Shown one piece after another: positions 60,709 to 64,000 of a DNA stretch of 64,000 bases. The position numbers and the translations under genes are program-made. Numbering within the stretch: position 1 is the stretch's first letter; each line of letters begins with the position of its first letter. The notes under the pieces are model-generated. The model saw only the letters and a list, made by a program, of their open reading frames with translations. It did not search any database and had not been told where the DNA came from. Source of the stretch: Blastomussa wellsi (Eukaryota; Cnidaria; Anthozoa; Scleractinia; Plerogyridae); the NCBI GenBank assembly GCA_947652115.1, contig OX393573.1, forward strand, positions 11,160,481 through 11,224,480, in the 5' to 3' direction.

Positions 60709-60920
60709 CCCACCCCCAATGTATTGCATGATGTTTCTTGACCCACCCCTTTTTACGTGCACAAAAATGATGGCCCACCCCCCCTTTTTTTCCGGCCCAC
60801 CCCCTCCTGTACTTTATGACCAGTCCCTAAGTAAATATTAAAAATAATTACAATCATATATACATGATATAAAATATAAGTATCTAATAGGATTAAGATT
60901 ATAAAGTCACTAGCTATGTA

Positions 60921-61517
60921 CTACGCGTTGTATGTTGCTCTGGCATCTCTTGACATTGCATACACAAAGGACAGACTAAACCGGTCTGTGCGCGAGCGTG
61001 GTAGATTATATGTTCTCTGTTGTCGCAGGCGGTAGCTTTGTTCATTTCTTGGAGGCAGTAAGTTGTGTAGTTTATGCCCCGAGTTGTTGGCGATTGAATC
61101 AAAGAGTCGTTTACATAGATCATTGCGTCTCTCTTTTAGCGTTGGCAGGCCTAGGCTGTCCAAGCAGTCCTGATATGACATATCTGGGAGAATTATGGAA
61201 AGAACTCTTTTCTGTATTCTCTCCATATCCTCACTGAGATAAGCGGGGAGCGCATGATGGAAGAGGGGAGCGCAATATTCTAGGACAGATCTGATTGTTG
61301 TACAATAGAAATTAACAATGTCATTACAAGGTACACGAGCCCTTTTCAAGAGAACAATGAAATATATCCGCTTGTTTGCCTTCTTAATACAATCTACAAC
61401 GTGATTGTTCCATTTGAGGTCACTAGATATGGTAACACCTAGGATTTTGGCGCAATCAATGACGGGAAGGGCTTTGCTATCTACCACAAGTGGAGAAAAG
61501 TTATGATAAATGACGAG
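60921..61517 (-). pseudogene. 5'-truncated LINE reverse transcriptase C-terminus
   Basis: Minus-strand frame: KILGVTISSDLKWNNHVVDC, LEYCAPLFHHALPAYLSEDM, IQKRVLSIILPDMSY, then a C-terminal PRSRTDRFSLSFVY. Standard late region of CR1/L2/Jockey-type reverse transcriptases. Frame intact but the element is truncated at about 61517. Its 3' end continues to 58242, interrupted by the TIR element. Confidence 0.85.
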
Positions 61518-61740
61518 GTTCAGAAATCAATTGAAAATCAAAAAATCAATTGGAATTTTGTGTATCAGATTTGATGTAATGAAATTAATACCAATGTCTG
61601 AGACCTTCACATTGCACTGCAAGAAATTGGTATACTACGTCAAATTCGATACGCGTAAAATTCACTTTTTGCTGATTTCTTGGCTTTTGTTTATCATTTC
61701 GGATGATAAAAGGTTTCGTGAAGCACTTTAGAATAAATGT

Positions 61741-62512
61741 AAGCGATATAAAAATAGAACGACATTTCGATGACTCCATGTCATCATTATCAAGTTCGAA
61801 GTACATGACAGAATTGATTGCATATATAGTAGTAGTAGTGTGAAAATATGTAGGGAATTAAAAACTATGTAGGGAATTTAAAAGTGAATTAAAAAGGTAT
61901 TAAAATATTCAATTGTTATGTAAAAAGTTTGGCACTAATTGCTGTACGAAAAGATCTCAGCGAACTCGGCAAGAAAATTGGAAGTAATTTGCGCCCATTG
62001 TTTACTAGTAGAAAAATCATTGATGACATCAAAGGTGTGGAGGCCAAACCTTCCCTAATTAACCAACATTGCATTGTCTACAAATTTTCATGTGATCTGT
62101 GCGATACAGATTATGTCGGATACACATCCCGACACCTCTTTCAACGCATGGCCAAACATAAACATTCTTCTATTGGTAAACACTTGAAAGAAGAACACAG
62201 GCTGCAACCAACTAATCTACAAGACCAATTTACAGTTCTAAAGAAATGCCGCACAAAGTTTGACTGTCTAATCTATGAGATGCTGTTCATTAGGAACATA
62301 AAACCAAAACTCAACACCGAATCGGATTCAATTTGTGAAAACTTTTTACATAACAATTGCATATTTTAATACCCTTTTTAATTCCCTTTTTAATTCTCTA
62401 CATATCTTCACACTACTACTACTATATTTGCAATCAATTCTATCATGTACTTCGAACTTGATAATGATGACATGGAGTCATCGAAACATCGTTCTATTTT
62501 TATGTCGCTTAT
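61741..62512 (+). mobile_element. Penelope-like element fragment with inverted flanks
   Basis: Flanks 61741-61935 and 62338-62512 are inverted copies. Each contains a 'gatgacatggagtcatcgaa' stretch that resembles a degenerate hammerhead core. The segment between encodes a GIY-YIG domain. Inverted terminal copies are common in Penelope-like elements. Confidence 0.7.
61929..62369 (+). pseudogene. Penelope-like GIY-YIG endonuclease domain (partial)
   Basis: CIVYKFSCDLCDTDYVGYTS with RHLFQRMAKHK and IGKHLKEEH matches the Penelope GIY-YIG nuclease, which nicks target DNA. The upstream reverse transcriptase is missing, so the copy is 5'-truncated. Confidence 0.8.
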
Positions 62513-62630
62513 ATTTGTTTATCATTACCATGGAAATACCAATTTTCCTTACTGCCTATCAGAAAGCCTGCTAAATGGCCAATTGAAACTGTGTGGTATG
62601 GTCCAGAAAAACTGCATTGAGCCACCTTAA

Positions 62631-63620
62631 ATGGAATGAAAATCACTGTAGACTCTTTTTCAAAAAAGGCTGCCATATTCATTCTTTTGCATGTATTTAG
62701 ATTAGCAAAAACTAACCTCGTTTTTGAGTTGGTAATTCAAAATAATTTTTACTGGCAAGAGAGGTTAATCATGAGGCTAAGGAAAATGCTTACAAAAGGA
62801 TTTTAAATTGGCAGCCATTTATGAAAAGGGTCCATTAAACCAGATCATTAAAGGGTCCTAATCAGCCACGCCCTTGTTATTGTTTACATGTGAAAGTTTC
62901 AGTATTATATTTTACGGGGAGCGTGTCGAAATAAAAGAGACAACTGAGAAACTTGCTAAAAGTAATTTAAACACTTCCAGTACATCACTTACAGCATTGC
63001 ATTACGATTTGCATAATTTCGATGGCATCAAAAATGGCAGAGGCTGACTTGGGCCCTTTAGTCAATGAAATACGGTAATACCATAGTTGACCATCATCTA
63101 ATTTCTCCTTACACTATCAATACATCTTCATCAGAGTGGTGATGAGAATATAGAAGATGATCATCTCTTTGGGATATTGTCTTCATTTAGCACCCAAATT
63201 TGAGATGAATGTAGGAAAGAAGGAATCAAAAGGGTAAGGATAGGGCGTAAATCAAATTACAATCACTGTACAAGCTATATTTGCATAGTTATTAGGTGAT
63301 TTCTTGAATGTAAGAATAATTTACATTCAAGTCTTCAGATTAATGTTTATTCGTGTAATGTAAGGAGGAATCTTTCAAACATGCAGTATGTTATTATGTG
63401 AATAATTGTTGTCTACTGGCAACATGGCTAAAAAGTACAGAATTGTAAAAGTCATTTTTTGGTTTTTGCAGAACGTTTAAAATAATTATTATGATTTGTT
63501 TCTTCTTTCAGGTTCATAAGATATTGCAAAGGAGAGGGAATGAAGATGAGGAAGCAGACTGAAATAAAATGTTTTGAACTTGCTTAGCATAGTGGTTATC
63601 ATAGCTTTCAGGAAGGAAGA
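62631..63620. other. No gene seen
   Basis: AT-rich sequence without coding or repeat structure I can name, apart from common host phrases. Confidence 0.45.
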
Positions 63621-63694
63621 TTATGCGTGGACGAAATCACGCGGAAAACAGAGTCAGTCAGAAACAAAAGGAACCAATAAAAAAGTCGAAAGAA

Positions 63695-63875
63695 AAACTA
63701 AGTCTTTTGGCGGAAAATATTCGCGCTTTTAAAAGGGAGCAAGGAAAAAATCGAAAAAAACTAAGTCTTTTGGCGGGAAAATTGTCCTTGGAAAAAAAAG
63801 TCTGCGTTATTGAATGTTGTCTGGTTAAGAGTCAAAAATATACTAAGTCTTTTGGCGGGAAAATTCTTGCACTGT
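63695..63875 (+). repeat. Three copies of 'actaagtcttttggcgg'
   Basis: The phrase 'ctaagtcttttggcgggaaa' occurs at about 63700, 63757 and 63842, spaced 57 and 85 bp. A 93-codon frame (63623-63904) runs through it (KLSLLAENI / KLSLLAGKL) but has no other support. Confidence 0.6.
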
Positions 63876-64000
63876 GCAATGGATTTGCCCCTTCAAAAGT
63901 CTAAGTATATGTTTGATTTCTGACTAGACTCTGTTCAAACTCGCAGAATTTTTTTTCTTTTCGGCAACCCTACATAGACAAAATGTAGTACTAGAGATAG

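Larger units (their letters stand above)
58338..60828. mobile_element. 2.5-kb TIR element with two divergent unknown genes
   Basis: Perfect inverted ends of at least 40 bp (AGGGACTGGTCATAAAGTAC, then GGGGGTGGGCCGG). If the ends are taken as GGGAC...GTCCC, the flanks give a TA duplication. It carries a 510-codon minus gene and a 215-codon plus gene. No transposase signature is visible, so it may be mobilised in trans or represent a family I do not recognise. Inserted in the LINE's 3' region. Confidence 0.75.
58103..62630. mobile_element. Outer inverted-repeat element with nested insertions
   Basis: The left arm 58103-58240 and right arm 62495-62630 are inverted copies (TTAAGGTGGCTCAATACAG ... 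CTGCATTGAGCCACCTTAA; inner 'tatttccatggta'). Between them are a LINE, a TIR element and a Penelope-like fragment. The outer element's own interior is not recognisable. Probably a short MITE-type element that became an insertion target. Confidence 0.6.

Overview
The window looks like nuclear DNA of an anthozoan, probably a stony coral. The grounds are indirect: intron-rich metazoan gene structure, a secreted lectin-type mosaic gene, and a dense load of decayed LINE, Penelope-like and MITE-type repeats. Species was not determined.

The main object is an integrated Polinton/Maverick (adintovirus-type) element at 10264-34831 (24,568 bp). It has 343-bp terminal inverted repeats (termini AG...CT) flanked by a perfect 6-bp target duplication GTTGTT. 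It carries the full morphogenesis and replication set: protein-primed family-B DNA polymerase, chromodomain DDE integrase, double jelly-roll major capsid protein, two paralogous minor-capsid/penton candidates, adenain-like protease, FtsK/HerA-type packaging ATPase, phospholipase-A2-like protein, and small basic core proteins with QRGG motifs. The structural genes form a tight leftward cluster (23434 to 13363). Many neighbours overlap by ATGA, TAATG or TGATG, which is odd for a eukaryotic virus. All recognised reading frames are open, so the copy looks recent.

The unusual part is two rightward loci near the element's ends, driven by near-identical promoter modules (C-run, CCAAT box, TATATAAG). 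The left locus (11785-13310) encodes a RING-type finger protein. Its second exon ends in a phase-1 donor followed by a read-through tail and four downstream exons, each with an acceptor in the matching phase and its own stop codon. The right locus (26544-33852) has a 31-codon leader ending in a strong phase-0 donor. Downstream lie seven more copies of an F-box-like plus zinc-ligand module and then the DNA polymerase, every one preceded by a phase-0 acceptor. As read here, one leader can be joined to any of eight F-box-like cassettes or to the polymerase. Together they look like a splice-diversified set of ubiquitin-ligase-like proteins carried by a Polinton. The splicing is inferred from sequence only.

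Right of the element, 34.9-41.1 kb is a diverged tandem repeat that has duplicated a signal-peptide first exon (37490, 38748, decayed copy at 40981). It feeds a plus-strand secreted mosaic gene to 56297: H-type-lectin-like repeats, Kazal/follistatin, more lectin-like repeats, C-type lectin, calcium-binding EGF, then either F5/8C (own stop) or a uromodulin-type D8C exon. From 58103 to 62630 is a nest of transposable elements: an outer inverted-repeat element, a LINE, a Penelope-like GIY-YIG fragment, and a 2.5-kb TIR element carrying two divergent unknown genes. The left flank (1-10257) holds retroelement debris, MITEs and tRNA-like sequences, and no confident host gene.
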